Below, one piece after another: positions 1-8,994 of a stretch of 64,000 bases of DNA. This DNA comes from Bacillus sp. FSL K6-3431 (lineage in GTDB: Bacteria > Bacillota > Bacilli > Bacillales > Bacillaceae_C), in contig NZ_JBBOCT010000001.1 in NCBI RefSeq assembly GCF_038002605.1, positions 5,394,001-5,458,000 of the forward strand, in the 5' to 3' direction. Made by a program: the position numbers and the translations under genes. The stretch's first letter is position 1, and each line of letters starts with the position of its first letter. The notes beneath the pieces are model-generated. The model made no database searches, was not told where the DNA came from, and saw nothing but the letters and a program-made list of their open reading frames with translations.

Positions 1-2
1 AA

Positions 3-224
3 ATTGATTTATTGGTCGTGCCTGGTTTGGCGTTTAATCGACAAGGATTCCGAGTTGGATTTGGTGGGGGCTATTACGACCGCTATTTAAATAGTTTTTT
101 TGGAAAAACAATTTCATTAGCTTTTTCTTCGCAAATCATTGAGAACCTTCCATATGAAGAACACGATATACCGGTGGAACAGATCATGACTGATCAAGAA
201 ATAATCAAATGTAAACCGTTATAA
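3..224 (+). CDS. yqgN: 5-formyltetrahydrofolate cyclo-ligase, C-terminal part
   Basis: The reading frame is open from the window edge to the stop at 222-224, so the N-terminus lies outside. The visible part carries the family signature VGFGGGYYDR, the glycine-rich loop that binds the nucleotide and folate substrates, preceded by a VVPGLAF strand. Members of the family convert 5-formyl-THF to 5,10-methenyl-THF with ATP in the cytoplasm. The position at the head of the yqgN-yqgO-gluP series agrees with the B. subtilis order. Only about 73 residues are visible, so nothing can be said about the rest. Confidence 0.9.
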   Translation: MDLLVVPGLAFNRQGFRVGFGGGYYDRYLNSFFGKTISLAFSSQIIENLPYEEHDIPVEQIMTDQEIIKCKPL

Positions 225-280
225 TATTAATGCATATTCCTAGTCCTTTTTCACACACTAGTGGAAGGAGGGATGGAATA

Positions 281-460
281 ATGAAACAAATTTGTAACCT
301 ACTAATTTTTGCCGTATTATCAGTAGTTGTTTTTAAAAGACGGTATCAGTTATTTAATTACATCCTTGGTAATCAATGGTTAAGAAAAATAAGTGTAAAT
401 GCTGCGATGACTTTGCCGAGTGTCCGAAATCAATTTATCAAAAGTGCATTTCGAAAATGA
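281..460 (+). CDS. yqgO: Small conserved protein, YqgO-like
   Basis: This encodes a 59-residue protein. The ATG at 281 was chosen because GGAAGGAGGG lies just upstream (263-272). It has one N-terminal hydrophobic segment (about residues 4-19, LLIFAVLSVVVF), then a basic stretch and an amphipathic tail. Its size and its place between the folate cyclo-ligase and the rhomboid gene match B. subtilis yqgO, which has no known function. It is probably a small membrane-associated protein. The assignment rests on position and general character, not on a diagnostic motif. Confidence 0.6.
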   Translation: MKQICNLLIFAVLSVVVFKRRYQLFNYILGNQWLRKISVNAAMTLPSVRNQFIKSAFRK

Positions 461-570
461 AAATGAGCTCCTATCAGCAAGCTGAATATCTGGAATCAGG
501 TAGGAGTAATGGTAGCTTCCATCTACATTTCACTTCAAGTAGGATCTTAAAACCTAAATAAAAGATCAAG

Positions 571-693
571 ATGAAAAAATTTAAAAATGTCGGTATTGCT
601 CTGTTCTTGGCGATACTGATATTTTTTAGCAAAGTTTTTGCATCTAAAACACATATTAGATATAGTAAGATAAGACGAGTTTTGTTTAGGTAA
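571..693 (+). CDS. Possible 40-residue membrane peptide
   Basis: This short frame ends 18 bases before the gluP start and has the layout of a tiny membrane peptide: basic start (MKKFKN), about 17 hydrophobic residues, then a basic tail (RYSKIRRVLFR). The ribosome binding site before the ATG is poor. The region between yqgO and gluP has no other candidate. I do not recognise the peptide, and it may be a chance ORF. Confidence 0.25.
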   Translation: MKKFKNVGIALFLAILIFFSKVFASKTHIRYSKIRRVLFR

Positions 694-711
694 GAAAGAG
701 GGGCTTGTATA

Positions 712-2229
712 TTGTCTGAACGACGAGAAGATTATTTTTTTTGGCGACTCGCACATTATTTTTCAAATGAAGCCGAGTACCGATTATTAAGAGTAAATGA
801 AAATCAAACGGAATTATGGTTTGAAAACAAAAGGAAAAAAAACGCGAGACTAATCCGTTTAGTTAGGTTTGACTTAAACTGGGCAAATAAGATCAAACGT
901 GATATTCAAATTCTATCTGTTCAATCAGAAAAACTTAGGAAGCACTTTTTTGCTAAAAAGTTAACGGTACTTAATCTATATATATCACCATTCTTCCCTG
1001 TGGATGATTATGAATATTTATTAGAAAATAAAGAAGCTAATACGGATAAAATAAATATTGAAACAATCATTATGTCTAGGGATAATTCAAAGGAAGCTAT
1101 AGATTCTGTAAGTGAGCTGCTCGAGGAAACTCTGGATTTTCACATCAATGCAGTATATGATGAAACTGAAATAAATGTGTTAAAGCAAACAGTCTTTAAA
1201 AAGGCTTCTCAGGAGCTGCAAGAAGAAAGGCAATTATTCGAATATAGCAAACCCTTTTTTGCATACGCTTTTATGGCCATTCAAATTATTGTCTTTATAT
1301 TACTAGAAGTAAATGGGGGGAGTACAAATACAGAAACATTAGTTAAATTTGGTGCTAAATATAATCCACTAATTTTAGAAGGGGAATGGTGGCGCTTTAT
1401 AACGCCTGTTTTTTTACATATTGGTATACTGCATCTCGCAATGAATACATTGGCCTTATACTATTTAGGAACAGCTGTCGAAAAGATGTTTGGACATATA
1501 AGATTTATATGGATATATGTATTTTCTGGATTTACAGGGACATTGGCAAGTTTTGTTTTTACTGGAAACCTGTCTGCTGGTGCAAGTGGTGCTATTTTTG
1601 GATGTTTTGGTGCGCTTCTGTATCTTGGTGTCGTACATCCCAAAGTCTTTTTCAGGACGATGGGTATGAATGTGCTTGTGTTAATTGGCATAAACTTAGT
1701 ATTTGGATTTTCCATACCCGGTATTGATAATGCCGGACATATTGGCGGTTTAGTTGGTGGTTTTCTTGCAACAGGTGTTGTTCACTTCCCGAGGAAACAT
1801 CGATTATTTCAACAAGCTGGATTTTTATTACTTACTGCTGCAATTGTTTCTACAATGATTTATTTCGGCTATCATGACGACCGACCAGAGGTAGTAAACA
1901 GTTTAGCTTCGAATCAGATGGAAAAAGGGGAAATGGAAGAGGCATATGAGTTACTAAGTGATTATGTTGGAGAGGGGAAAGGAAATGCTGTTTCTTATTT
2001 TCAACTTTCTTTATTAGAAATATATCAAGAACAATATGGAGAGGCGCAGAGGCATTTACAGCAAGCGATTAAATTAAATCCTGATTTTCATGAAGCACAT
2101 TTTAATTTAGCGCTTCTGTATAGCGAAGCGGGAGAGTTAGATCAAGCAAAAGAGCATGTGCAAAAGGCTCAATCTTTATATGAAAATGAAAAATATGAAA
2201 AACTTCTTAATGAAATAGAAAAGTACTAA
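712..2229 (+). CDS. gluP: Rhomboid intramembrane serine protease with TPR tail
   Basis: This 505-residue protein begins at TTG 712, behind GAAAGAGGGG. It has a soluble N-terminal domain (about 1-175), then a six-to-seven helix rhomboid core. The catalytic Ser is in GASG (about Ser292) and the catalytic His in NAGHIGG (about His343). A C-terminal TPR region (about 400-500) follows. Rhomboids cut transmembrane substrates within the membrane. In B. subtilis, GluP (YqgP) is implicated in membrane-protein quality control, including the Mg transporter MgtE, and in glucose export. It is followed closely by yqgQ and glcK, as in B. subtilis. Confidence 0.93.
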   Translation: MSERREDYFFWRLAHYFSNEAEYRLLRVNENQTELWFENKRKKNARLIRLVRFDLNWANKIKRDIQILSVQSEKLRKHFFAKKLTVLNLYISPFFPVDDYEYLLENKEANTDKINIETIIMSRDNSKEAIDSVSELLEETLDFHINAVYDETEINVLKQTVFKKASQELQEERQLFEYSKPFFAYAFMAIQIIVFILLEVNGGSTNTETLVKFGAKYNPLILEGEWWRFITPVFLHIGILHLAMNTLALYYLGTAVEKMFGHIRFIWIYVFSGFTGTLASFVFTGNLSAGASGAIFGCFGALLYLGVVHPKVFFRTMGMNVLVLIGINLVFGFSIPGIDNAGHIGGLVGGFLATGVVHFPRKHRLFQQAGFLLLTAAIVSTMIYFGYHDDRPEVVNSLASNQMEKGEMEEAYELLSDYVGEGKGNAVSYFQLSLLEIYQEQYGEAQRHLQQAIKLNPDFHEAHFNLALLYSEAGELDQAKEHVQKAQSLYENEKYEKLLNEIEKY

Positions 2230-2262
2230 TAGGAATACACATTGGTTAAGAGCGAGGGAAAT

Positions 2263-2466
2263 ATGCATACAGTTTATGACGTACAACAATTATTAAAAAG
2301 ATTCGGGGCTTTTATTTATATGGGTGATCGCCTTTCTGATTTAGAGGTGATGGAATCGGAAATAAAAGAATTATACTTTGCTAATTTAATTCAAAAAGAA
2401 CAATTTCAGCAAGCGCTTTTCGTATTAAGAAGTGAAATAATAAAAGAGCAAAAAAATAAAGAATAG
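2263..2466 (+). CDS. yqgQ: YqgQ family small protein
   Basis: A 67-residue soluble acidic protein starting at ATG 2263 behind GCGAGGGA; an in-frame TTG at 2242 is less likely. The sequence (YDVQQLLKRFGAFIYMGDR) is typical of the DUF910/YqgQ family, a small helical fold that invariably accompanies the glucokinase gene. No biochemical role is established. The stop at 2464-2466 sits about 14 bases before the glcK ATG, suggesting co-transcription and translational coupling with glcK. Confidence 0.88.
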   Translation: MHTVYDVQQLLKRFGAFIYMGDRLSDLEVMESEIKELYFANLIQKEQFQQALFVLRSEIIKEQKNKE

Positions 2467-2480
2467 TGGGGGAAAAGAAC

Positions 2481-3452
2481 ATGAATGAAAAATTACTGGC
2501 AGGAATTGATATTGGTGGTACATCTATTAAACTAGCTTTCTTTACAGAAATAGGTGAAATCGTACATAAATGGGAGATACCTACAAACAAAGCCGATAAG
2601 GGGAGTGCGATCATTCATGACATCGGGGATGCCATTCAGTCTAAATTAATTGAATTGTATGGTGATGTTACCCCATTAATTGCTGCAGGAGTAGGAGCGC
2701 CCGGACCAGTGGATACGGAACGCGGTCTGTTGTTTGAAGCAGTGAACATTGGTTGGCAAGATAATTTTCCTTTAAGAGATTTGATGCAATCTGTACTTCA
2801 TGTGCCTGTAGCAATCGACAATGATGCAAACGTTGCCGCTTTAGGTGAAATGTGGCGAGGGGCCGGTGAAGGGGCGAAAGATTTAATTTGTATTACGCTT
2901 GGGACTGGCGTTGGCGGTGGAATCATCAACGATGGTGATATTGTTCATGGAAGCAAGGGCGCTGCCGGTGAAATAGGACATGTTACTTCCGTATTGGATG
3001 GAGGTTTTATGTGTAATTGTGGGAAAACTGGATGTTTAGAAACCGTAGCATCTGCTACAGGTGTTGTTAAAATAGCCGAAGAACAACTTCAAGCTTATCA
3101 AGGGGAGTCATTATTAAAAGCTATTGTCAAGATGAACGGAAATTTAACAGCAAAAGATATTTTTGATTCGGCAGCAAAAAATGATGAATTAGCAAATAAT
3201 ATTATTGGATTACTAACAGATTATTTAGGAGTAGCATTAGCTAATGCTGCAGGTATCTTGAATCCACAAAAAATAGTAATTGGTGGCGGCGTATCCAAAG
3301 CAGGTAATATATTGCTCACACCATTAAAGGAGAAATTTAAAAAATATGCATTTAAACCTGTCGCTGAAAATACAGAAATTGTCATTGCGGAATTAGAAAA
3401 CGATGCGGGAATAGTTGGAGCAGCGTGGTTAGCTGCAAATAAAATAGGTTAA
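2481..3452 (+). CDS. glcK: ROK-family glucokinase
   Basis: This 323-residue cytoplasmic enzyme phosphorylates glucose to glucose-6-phosphate with ATP. The N-terminal phosphate loop GIDIGGTSIKLA and the central GTGVGGGII motif are present. The ROK zinc motif CNCGKTGCLE (about residues 175-185) is intact. The ATG at 2481 was chosen because GTGGGGGAA precedes it. The gene closes the gluP-yqgQ-glcK cluster. A truncated MITE-like repeat begins only 2-3 bases past the stop codon, so the 3' end of the message lies in repeat sequence. Confidence 0.95.
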   Translation: MNEKLLAGIDIGGTSIKLAFFTEIGEIVHKWEIPTNKADKGSAIIHDIGDAIQSKLIELYGDVTPLIAAGVGAPGPVDTERGLLFEAVNIGWQDNFPLRDLMQSVLHVPVAIDNDANVAALGEMWRGAGEGAKDLICITLGTGVGGGIINDGDIVHGSKGAAGEIGHVTSVLDGGFMCNCGKTGCLETVASATGVVKIAEEQLQAYQGESLLKAIVKMNGNLTAKDIFDSAAKNDELANNIIGLLTDYLGVALANAAGILNPQKIVIGGGVSKAGNILLTPLKEKFKKYAFKPVAENTEIVIAELENDAGIVGAAWLAANKIG

Positions 3453-3454
3453 TA

Positions 3455-3638
3455 GAGGATGTTCAAAAAGTCACCAAATGATAAACTGCGAATTTCTTCG
3501 TTGGCAATTAGGTACTTCTAATAAGGAAAAGGATCTTCTTTAAAGAAGTGTGGAACCTCTGTTAAGGAAAAGAGGATCCTCTGTTAAGATCGCTCACGTC
3601 CTGTGAGCAACAAAGAGGTCAGCACATCGTGTGCAAGT
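3455..3638. repeat. MITE-like repeat, copy 1 (3' end missing)
   Basis: It begins with GATGTTCAAAAAGTC and a following block (accaaatgataaac... cgaatttcttcgtt) nearly identical to that of copies at 50517 and 53329. It continues with AGGATCCTCTGTTA-like units and one 'cgtcctgtgagcaac' unit found in the 53.4 kb copy. The inverted right end CTTTTTGAACA is absent here, so the element looks truncated. No coding capacity was seen. Confidence 0.75.
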
Positions 3639-3742
3639 AAGTAATATTCACATTTTAATTCAGTTTTTATATACTTTATGTATGATGTAAATCAAAAGTC
3701 GAAATGCTGACACATTCTATATTTAAGTACAATACAATGATT

Positions 3743-3788
3743 AAAATCAAAAGGAAAGGGCCTATACGGCTCTTTCCTTTTGATTTTC
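3743..3788. terminator. Strong bidirectional hairpin terminator
   Basis: A 16-base arm (AAAATCAAAAGGAAAG) pairs with its complement, with an inner GCC/GGC extension and a TATAC loop, and runs of A and T flank it. It can stop transcripts from glcK on the plus strand. The 290 bases that follow up to yqgS contain no convincing gene; a 62-codon frame over the hairpin is rejected. Confidence 0.8.
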
Positions 3789-4074
3789 TTACTCTAATGT
3801 ACAAATATTACTTGGGTATTTCATACCAACTTCAAGGTTATAAGAATGAATTTAAATTAAATAGGACGAGAATGAAACTTTTCAGAGATTAATACGTCTA
3901 TATATATGGCATAGTGAATAAGATTCATTTGGAGGTTTTCTTGGACTACTTATTATATTTTGAGATTTGATTTTTTGTAAGAAACATATTATGATATTCG
4001 TTAGTTCATTTAACTTTTTCAATTAAATGGATATTGAGTAGTGGGTTTTCACTCAATAGTAGGAGGTAATTGTT

Positions 4075-5961
4075 TTGAGCAGGTTAAAAAAAATAAGTGT
4101 ATCGCTTCCAATTATAGCGGCACTCATGTTATGGATCAAAACCTATATTGTATATAAAACAAGTTTTAATATCAAAATAGAAAATTTTATGCAAGAGCTA
4201 ATATTGTTTATTAACCCGTTAAGCTTTTTACTTTTTGTATTAGGGATTTCATTATTTTTTAACACCGAAAAAGTGCGTAATAGATATATTATTATCACTA
4301 GTTTCATATTGGGATTTGTATTATACGGAAATGTAGTGTTCTATCGTTTTTTTACTGACTTTCTAACACTACCAGTACTTTTCCAAACTAGTAACTTTGC
4401 TGATTTAGGTGACAGTGCTAAAACAGAAATACACTGGACCGATTTAATTTACTTTATCGACGTGCTTATTTTATTCATAATGATTAAATTCAAATCAAAA
4501 GCAATTAACATAACCCCGATAAAAAAAGCGAACAGACGTGCATACTTTCTTGTGGCAGCTGCAATGCTCTTTTTGAACTTAGGTCTTGCTGAAACGGAAA
4601 GACCGCAGTTATTAACAAGGACATTTGATAGAGAGATGCTTGTTAAAAACCTTGGGACCTATAATTATCATCTGTATGATATATTTTTACAGTCAAAATC
4701 ATCAGCACAAAGAGCAATGGCCGATGGAAGTGAGCTCGTTGACATCGATAATTATATAAGTGCTGGTTTCGTTAAACCTGATGAAAAGATGTTCGGAATT
4801 GCCGAAGGAAAGAATCTGATCGTTATTTCATTAGAATCTATGCAAAGTTTTGTTATGAACAATGATGTATATGGCCAAGAGGTAACGCCATTTCTTAATG
4901 AATTTATAAAAGATAGTTATTATTTTGATGAATTTTATCATCAAACTGGGCAAGGTAAAACCTCAGATTCTGAATTTTTACTGGAAAACTCTTTATACCC
5001 ATTGAACAGGGGAGCGGTTTTCTTTACACATTCAGGTAATAAATACGATGCAATGGCTCAGAAACTAAGTGATAAAGGATATCACTCTTCCACAATGCAT
5101 GCAAATAATAAAAGCTTTTGGAACCGTGATATTATGTATCAAGCGTTAGGCTACGATTATTTTTATTCAGCTACAGACTATACGATTACTCCTGAAAACT
5201 CTGTAGGTTGGGGAATGAAGGATATACCCTTTTTCGAACAATCTGTTGATATAATGAAAACAATACCTAAACCTTTTTATACGAAGATGATCACTTTAAC
5301 GAATCATCATCCGTTTAGAGTCGAAGGTGATGATAAATTAATTGATGAATATGATTCTAAAAGTGGTACACTTAATCGTTACTTTACAACAGTAAGATAT
5401 ACGGATGAAGCAATAAAAGACTTTATTCAAAAGCTTAAAGACGAAGGTATTTATGAAGACTCCATTATTGTTATGTACGGAGATCATTATGGCATTTCCG
5501 AAAACCATAATGAAGCAATGGAGAAATATTTAGGAAAAGAAATAACACCTTTTGAAAGTGCGCAGCTTCAACGCGTGCCATTGATTGTTCATATTCCGGG
5601 GGTTACGGATAATGGAAAAGGAAAAACTATTTCAAAAGTAAGTGGACAGATTGATTTAAAACCTACTCTCCTACATTTAATGGGGGTTAATACAAAGAAA
5701 GATATACAGTTCGGGGAAGATTTATTTTCTCCAGATCATCGTGAATTTGTAGTATTCAGAGATGGGCGCTTTGTTACAAGGGATTACGTGTATACCGATA
5801 ATACATGTTATTCCAAAGATACAGAAGAACCTGTAGAGGCTTCCCTTTGCGAGCCCTTTAAACAAAAAGCAAGTAAGGAGCTAAATTACTCTGATAAAAT
5901 AATTTATGGTGACCTGCTACGGTTTTATGAAGATCCAGACTATACAAATGCTACTCGTTAG
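4075..5961 (+). CDS. yqgS: Lipoteichoic acid synthase-like sulfatase-fold enzyme
   Basis: This 628-residue protein begins at TTG 4075 behind AGGAGGT. Five N-terminal membrane helices (to about residue 175) are followed by a large extracellular alkaline-phosphatase/sulfatase domain. The catalytic Thr (about 296) is in GKTSDSEF, with metal-binding motifs SLESMQSF, HANNKSFWNR and YGDHYG. LtaS-type enzymes polymerise glycerol-phosphate from phosphatidylglycerol onto the glycolipid anchor. YqgS is the minor paralogue in B. subtilis, linked to sporulation. The gene stands alone between two terminators. Its exact role among LtaS paralogues cannot be read from this window. Confidence 0.9.
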   Translation: MSRLKKISVSLPIIAALMLWIKTYIVYKTSFNIKIENFMQELILFINPLSFLLFVLGISLFFNTEKVRNRYIIITSFILGFVLYGNVVFYRFFTDFLTLPVLFQTSNFADLGDSAKTEIHWTDLIYFIDVLILFIMIKFKSKAINITPIKKANRRAYFLVAAAMLFLNLGLAETERPQLLTRTFDREMLVKNLGTYNYHLYDIFLQSKSSAQRAMADGSELVDIDNYISAGFVKPDEKMFGIAEGKNLIVISLESMQSFVMNNDVYGQEVTPFLNEFIKDSYYFDEFYHQTGQGKTSDSEFLLENSLYPLNRGAVFFTHSGNKYDAMAQKLSDKGYHSSTMHANNKSFWNRDIMYQALGYDYFYSATDYTITPENSVGWGMKDIPFFEQSVDIMKTIPKPFYTKMITLTNHHPFRVEGDDKLIDEYDSKSGTLNRYFTTVRYTDEAIKDFIQKLKDEGIYEDSIIVMYGDHYGISENHNEAMEKYLGKEITPFESAQLQRVPLIVHIPGVTDNGKGKTISKVSGQIDLKPTLLHLMGVNTKKDIQFGEDLFSPDHREFVVFRDGRFVTRDYVYTDNTCYSKDTEEPVEASLCEPFKQKASKELNYSDKIIYGDLLRFYEDPDYTNATR

Positions 5962-5969
5962 TGGCGAAT

Positions 5970-6068
5970 AAAGGCTGACTCATAAGTGCCCGGGATTTTT
6001 TCCTCTAAGAAGCAACGTTTGCTATTACTGAGGGTGCCGGGCATTTAGTTATTGAGTTGGCTTTTTTA
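5970..6068 (+). terminator. Long interrupted hairpin terminator after yqgS
   Basis: Arms around GGCTGACTCATAAGTGCCCGG and CCGGGCATTTAGTTATTGAGTTGGC pair over most of their length, separated by a roughly 35-base loop and followed by TTTTTT. This is consistent with a terminator at the end of yqgS. Confidence 0.6.
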
Positions 6069-6148
6069 GTAATGATTCTAGAATGTTTTAATGTGCAGTG
6101 CGTTCAATCTTTTGCAGTATAATGGATCAATAAGGGAGGGGAGTTTAT

Positions 6149-7267
6149 GTGCGTCGGACATTAAAAGGGTGCTTATTAATACATATTTTAATTGTTTTTT
6201 TACTAAGTGGGTGTATAGAAAAAACGATGGATGCAAGTCCCAAACACAATCCCACTGATAAGAGCGAGAATGAGTCTATCGTGAATTTACCAGTAAAATC
6301 CTTACCTATTGATCCAGGAGCATTTGAAAAAGTGTATGGTTGGATTGATGCCAAAACCATAATATATTCTTACGTGGAAGAAGAAATGTATATTGTTGCC
6401 ACACATCATCTTTTTAATGGTGATTCGAAGGTTGTTTTTACATCACCAACTCCAATCGTCAATGTTATTATCCACCCAAGTCAAGAAAAATTACTTATTC
6501 ACACATCACCATATACCCATGGAGCAAAAATCTTTATAACTGACTTACTAGGGGAAATCACATTTTCAACAGAAATTGACTCTTATGAATTGGCTATTGA
6601 ATGGGATCCAAAAGATTCTTCACAAATGTTTATTACTGCATTTTTTGAAGATTGGACATATGATATACATCATCTTAATCTAAATAACAAGGAAATGACC
6701 AAAGTTCCTCATCTCCATCCATTTATGAAATGGATGAACCATTCCGTTATTGAACAAAGATGGAAGGACAATGATGGTGCCTTTTTTGCGCCACTTTGGA
6801 AAACCTCAGTAGATGTAGATAGTCATTCCGAATTAATAAAGGATACGGTATTTCGTTTTGACGTTTTTTCCGATTATTTAATGGCTATCATTGTTCCCGA
6901 AAATAACAAGCAAGTTTTTGAATATCAATTTTTTGATTTTTCTATGGAACGTAAAGCGATTTTGGAAATGCCAAATATAATGCAGTATTCCGATTGGCTT
7001 ATCCCGAATTATGATTATAATGTGGTAGAAAATCGATTTATTACTATTGCTCCTAAAAACCATGGTAGTTTGGATAATTATAATAATGGATTTAAGATGA
7101 TTGAACTTGATTTACATGAAAATACAAAGCGGGTGTTGATGGAGGATATAGAAAATAAACCATTCACGTGTACTCCTGATGGTGAGTTATGTTTATACGG
7201 GTTTCAGTTAGAGGAATTGTTAAATCTCAAAACAAAGAAAATAGAAAAGCTTGTTACGGATAGTTAA
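6149..7267 (+). CDS. yqgU: YqgU-like lipoprotein
   Basis: This 372-residue protein has an N-terminal signal ending in the lipobox LLSGC (Cys about residue 22), so it should be lipid-anchored outside the membrane. The body lacks a recognised enzymatic motif and has WD/beta-propeller-like strands (repeated aromatic-Asp blocks). Its place between yqgS and yqgX matches B. subtilis yqgU, of unknown function. The GTG at 6149 is in frame. An ATG two bases upstream (6147) belongs to a five-codon frame that overlaps the true start, behind AAGGGAGGGG. Confidence 0.75.
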   Translation: MRRTLKGCLLIHILIVFLLSGCIEKTMDASPKHNPTDKSENESIVNLPVKSLPIDPGAFEKVYGWIDAKTIIYSYVEEEMYIVATHHLFNGDSKVVFTSPTPIVNVIIHPSQEKLLIHTSPYTHGAKIFITDLLGEITFSTEIDSYELAIEWDPKDSSQMFITAFFEDWTYDIHHLNLNNKEMTKVPHLHPFMKWMNHSVIEQRWKDNDGAFFAPLWKTSVDVDSHSELIKDTVFRFDVFSDYLMAIIVPENNKQVFEYQFFDFSMERKAILEMPNIMQYSDWLIPNYDYNVVENRFITIAPKNHGSLDNYNNGFKMIELDLHENTKRVLMEDIENKPFTCTPDGELCLYGFQLEELLNLKTKKIEKLVTDS

Positions 7268-7283
7268 ATAGTTAATAGAAATG

Positions 7284-7321
7284 AAAAAACGAAGCACCTG
7301 CTAAGGAATGCTTCGTTTTTC
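7284..7321. terminator. Bidirectional terminator between yqgU and yqgW
   Basis: AAAAAACGAAGCA pairs with TGCTTCGTTTTT around a 12-base loop. A- and T-runs on both sides suit the convergent genes yqgU (+) and yqgW (-). Confidence 0.85.
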
Positions 7322-7333
7322 TTATGATTTGTA

Positions 7334-7510
7334 TTAACCTTTGGGAAGCGATTCGGTAATTTTTATTAATGATGCGACGGCAAAGAAGCCAAATACCGCA
7401 ACAGTGCCAAATCCAAAAACGATCCCAAGAAGATTTTTGTTTTTTAATGCACTGATTGTACCAAAAACAGCAAGTATAGCAACTAAAAGAAAAATAATAA
7501 CTGTTCCCAT
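7334..7510 (-). CDS. yqgW: DUF2759 small membrane protein
   Basis: On the minus strand, ATG at 7510 behind AAGGGAGC opens a 58-residue frame beginning MGTVIIFLLVAILAVFGT. It has two hydrophobic helices separated by a short basic turn (LKNKN). This matches the DUF2759/YqgW family of tiny two-helix membrane proteins found next to yqgX in bacilli. No function is known. Overlapping frames on both strands are longer but lack membrane-protein logic and a ribosome binding site. Confidence 0.75.
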   Translation of the reverse strand: MGTVIIFLLVAILAVFGTISALKNKNLLGIVFGFGTVAVFGFFAVASLIKITESLPKG

Positions 7511-7739
7511 CAAAAAAGCTCCCTTCTACAAATAGTTCCATTAATTCTTATTAATAAATGAATACGTCCTTACATATTTTATAGCTTTTTTCCAATTTTG
7601 TCGAGTTGAAAAAGTGACACTTCTATGAAGACCTATTTTTATTATACACAAGTTTAAATAACGTATCAAAGAATCAAATCATTTCGTATTAAGGCTCTAG
7701 ATGATAAAATGATAGAAACGAATAAAGTGAGGAATATAA

Positions 7740-8366
7740 ATGAATTGGAAACAAATTCCCTTAGGGACATATCAAACAAATTGTTACATCCTTTACAATG
7801 AAGAGAAGCAATGTATTATTTTCGATCCTGGATCTGAAGGGGAAGCATTAAATGCTTTTATTAGCCAGGAAAAATTTAAACCACTTGCGATTGTATTAAC
7901 ACATGCTCACTTCGACCATATTGGCGCAGTAGATGATGTACGTGACAAATGGAATATACCTGTTTATATACATACATTAGAAGACGAGTGGTTAACCGAT
8001 CCATCATTGAATGGTTCAGGACGTTTTCCAATTGGAGCGTTCATACAAGCGCGGGCTGCTGATTACTTACTTACAACAGAAGATGATCTGCATATCGGAC
8101 CATTTTCATTTGAGGTATTACATACGCCTGGCCACTCACCAGGGAGTCTTTCTTTTTATGTGAAAGAAATAAACACTGTCTTTTCTGGTGATGCTCTTTT
8201 TTCAGGCAGTATTGGTCGTACAGACCTAACAGGTGGAAATCATAGTCAGTTAATAGTAAGTATCAAGAACAAGTTGCTCACGTTACCAGAAGTAACTACA
8301 GTGCTTCCTGGGCATGGACCAGAGACAACAATTGAAATAGAAAAAAATAGTAACCCTTTTTTATAA
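7740..8366 (+). CDS. yqgX: Metallo-beta-lactamase-fold hydrolase, YqgX
   Basis: A 208-residue glyoxalase-II-like hydrolase. The zinc motif THAHFDHIGA (about residues 57-66), the second ligand HTPGHSPGS and the terminal GHGPET motif are all intact. Members hydrolyse thioesters such as S-lactoyl or bacillithiol conjugates in the cytoplasm. YqgX is thought to act in methylglyoxal detoxification in bacilli, though the substrate cannot be read here. It is a stand-alone gene between terminators at 7.3 and 8.45 kb. Confidence 0.88.
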   Translation: MNWKQIPLGTYQTNCYILYNEEKQCIIFDPGSEGEALNAFISQEKFKPLAIVLTHAHFDHIGAVDDVRDKWNIPVYIHTLEDEWLTDPSLNGSGRFPIGAFIQARAADYLLTTEDDLHIGPFSFEVLHTPGHSPGSLSFYVKEINTVFSGDALFSGSIGRTDLTGGNHSQLIVSIKNKLLTLPEVTTVLPGHGPETTIEIEKNSNPFL

Positions 8367-8430
8367 AAAAGCTGTTTCATTAAATGATTTTCGGATCATG
8401 AAGACTGTCTGAAATGAGTCTATTTTAATA

Positions 8431-8488
8431 AAAAAAGGCTCCTCTCTTATCAGTTAGTTCCTGACAGTGGAGTAGCCTTCTTTTTTTT
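8431..8488. terminator. Convergent terminator between yqgX and yqgY
   Basis: AAAAAAGGCT...CTCC pairs with GGAGTAGCCTT and is flanked by A- and T-runs, placed exactly between the two convergent genes. Confidence 0.7.
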
Positions 8489-8729
8489 ACAGCCCGCCGC
8501 CTGGAGGCATTAGGAATAACGTATAGTATGTAAATCCAGCAAAGAATACAGTTAAGTATGCGCCAAATACATACATATACATCCGTTCAGACAATCTTAA
8601 ATAGCTAAGAAGTACAAAGAATCCTGTTTGCCCAAGAAAAAGCAATGCCGTTTTGTCCATGCCGCCTAAATAAAACATAATTGTAAAAATACCAGTCCAG
8701 AATGCTAACCCTCTGTACATACGATCCAT
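8487..8729 (-). CDS. yqgY: DUF2626 membrane protein, YqgY
   Basis: This is an 80-residue protein with three predicted membrane helices. It begins MDRMYRGLAFWTG and contains LRLSERMYMYVFGAYL, which match the DUF2626 family. The start ATG is at 8729 behind AAGGAGGG. The function is unknown, and the family is conserved in spore-forming bacilli upstream of comGA. The 265 bases between it and comGA hold AT-rich sequence and presumably both divergent promoters; no clear box was assigned. Confidence 0.88.
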   Translation of the reverse strand: MDRMYRGLAFWTGIFTIMFYLGGMDKTALLFLGQTGFFVLLSYLRLSERMYMYVFGAYLTVFFAGFTYYTLFLMPPGGGL

Positions 8730-8994
8730 ATGTAACCCTCCTTTGCAGCCTTAAATCCATCAATTTCATATTATAAAGGAAATATGCTGATAAAGTAAAT
8801 ATATGAACTGCTGAGTTTGTGACAAATGCGTGATAAGTTCATAATCATCACAAATCTCCCTCGTTTATTATATTATACCCCATTCAAGTGAAAAAGAAAA
8901 AAGAATTAAATAATTTTAATCTTTTAGAAGGAGATTATCGATGCTTGTCGAATAGTGTAAGTTAACGAAAAGAATAGGTGGTGCTTTATGAATA

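Noticed and set aside
376..561. 61-codon frame overlapping yqgO
   Set aside because: It lies partly inside yqgO in another frame, with no ribosome binding site.
3704..3892. 62-codon frame downstream of glcK
   Set aside because: It reads through a perfect terminator hairpin, has no Shine-Dalgarno, and lacks protein-like composition.
8880..8990. ComK box (paired AAAA-N5-TTTT) upstream of comGA
   Set aside because: The region is AT-rich, but no pair with correct internal and inter-box spacing could be assigned by eye.
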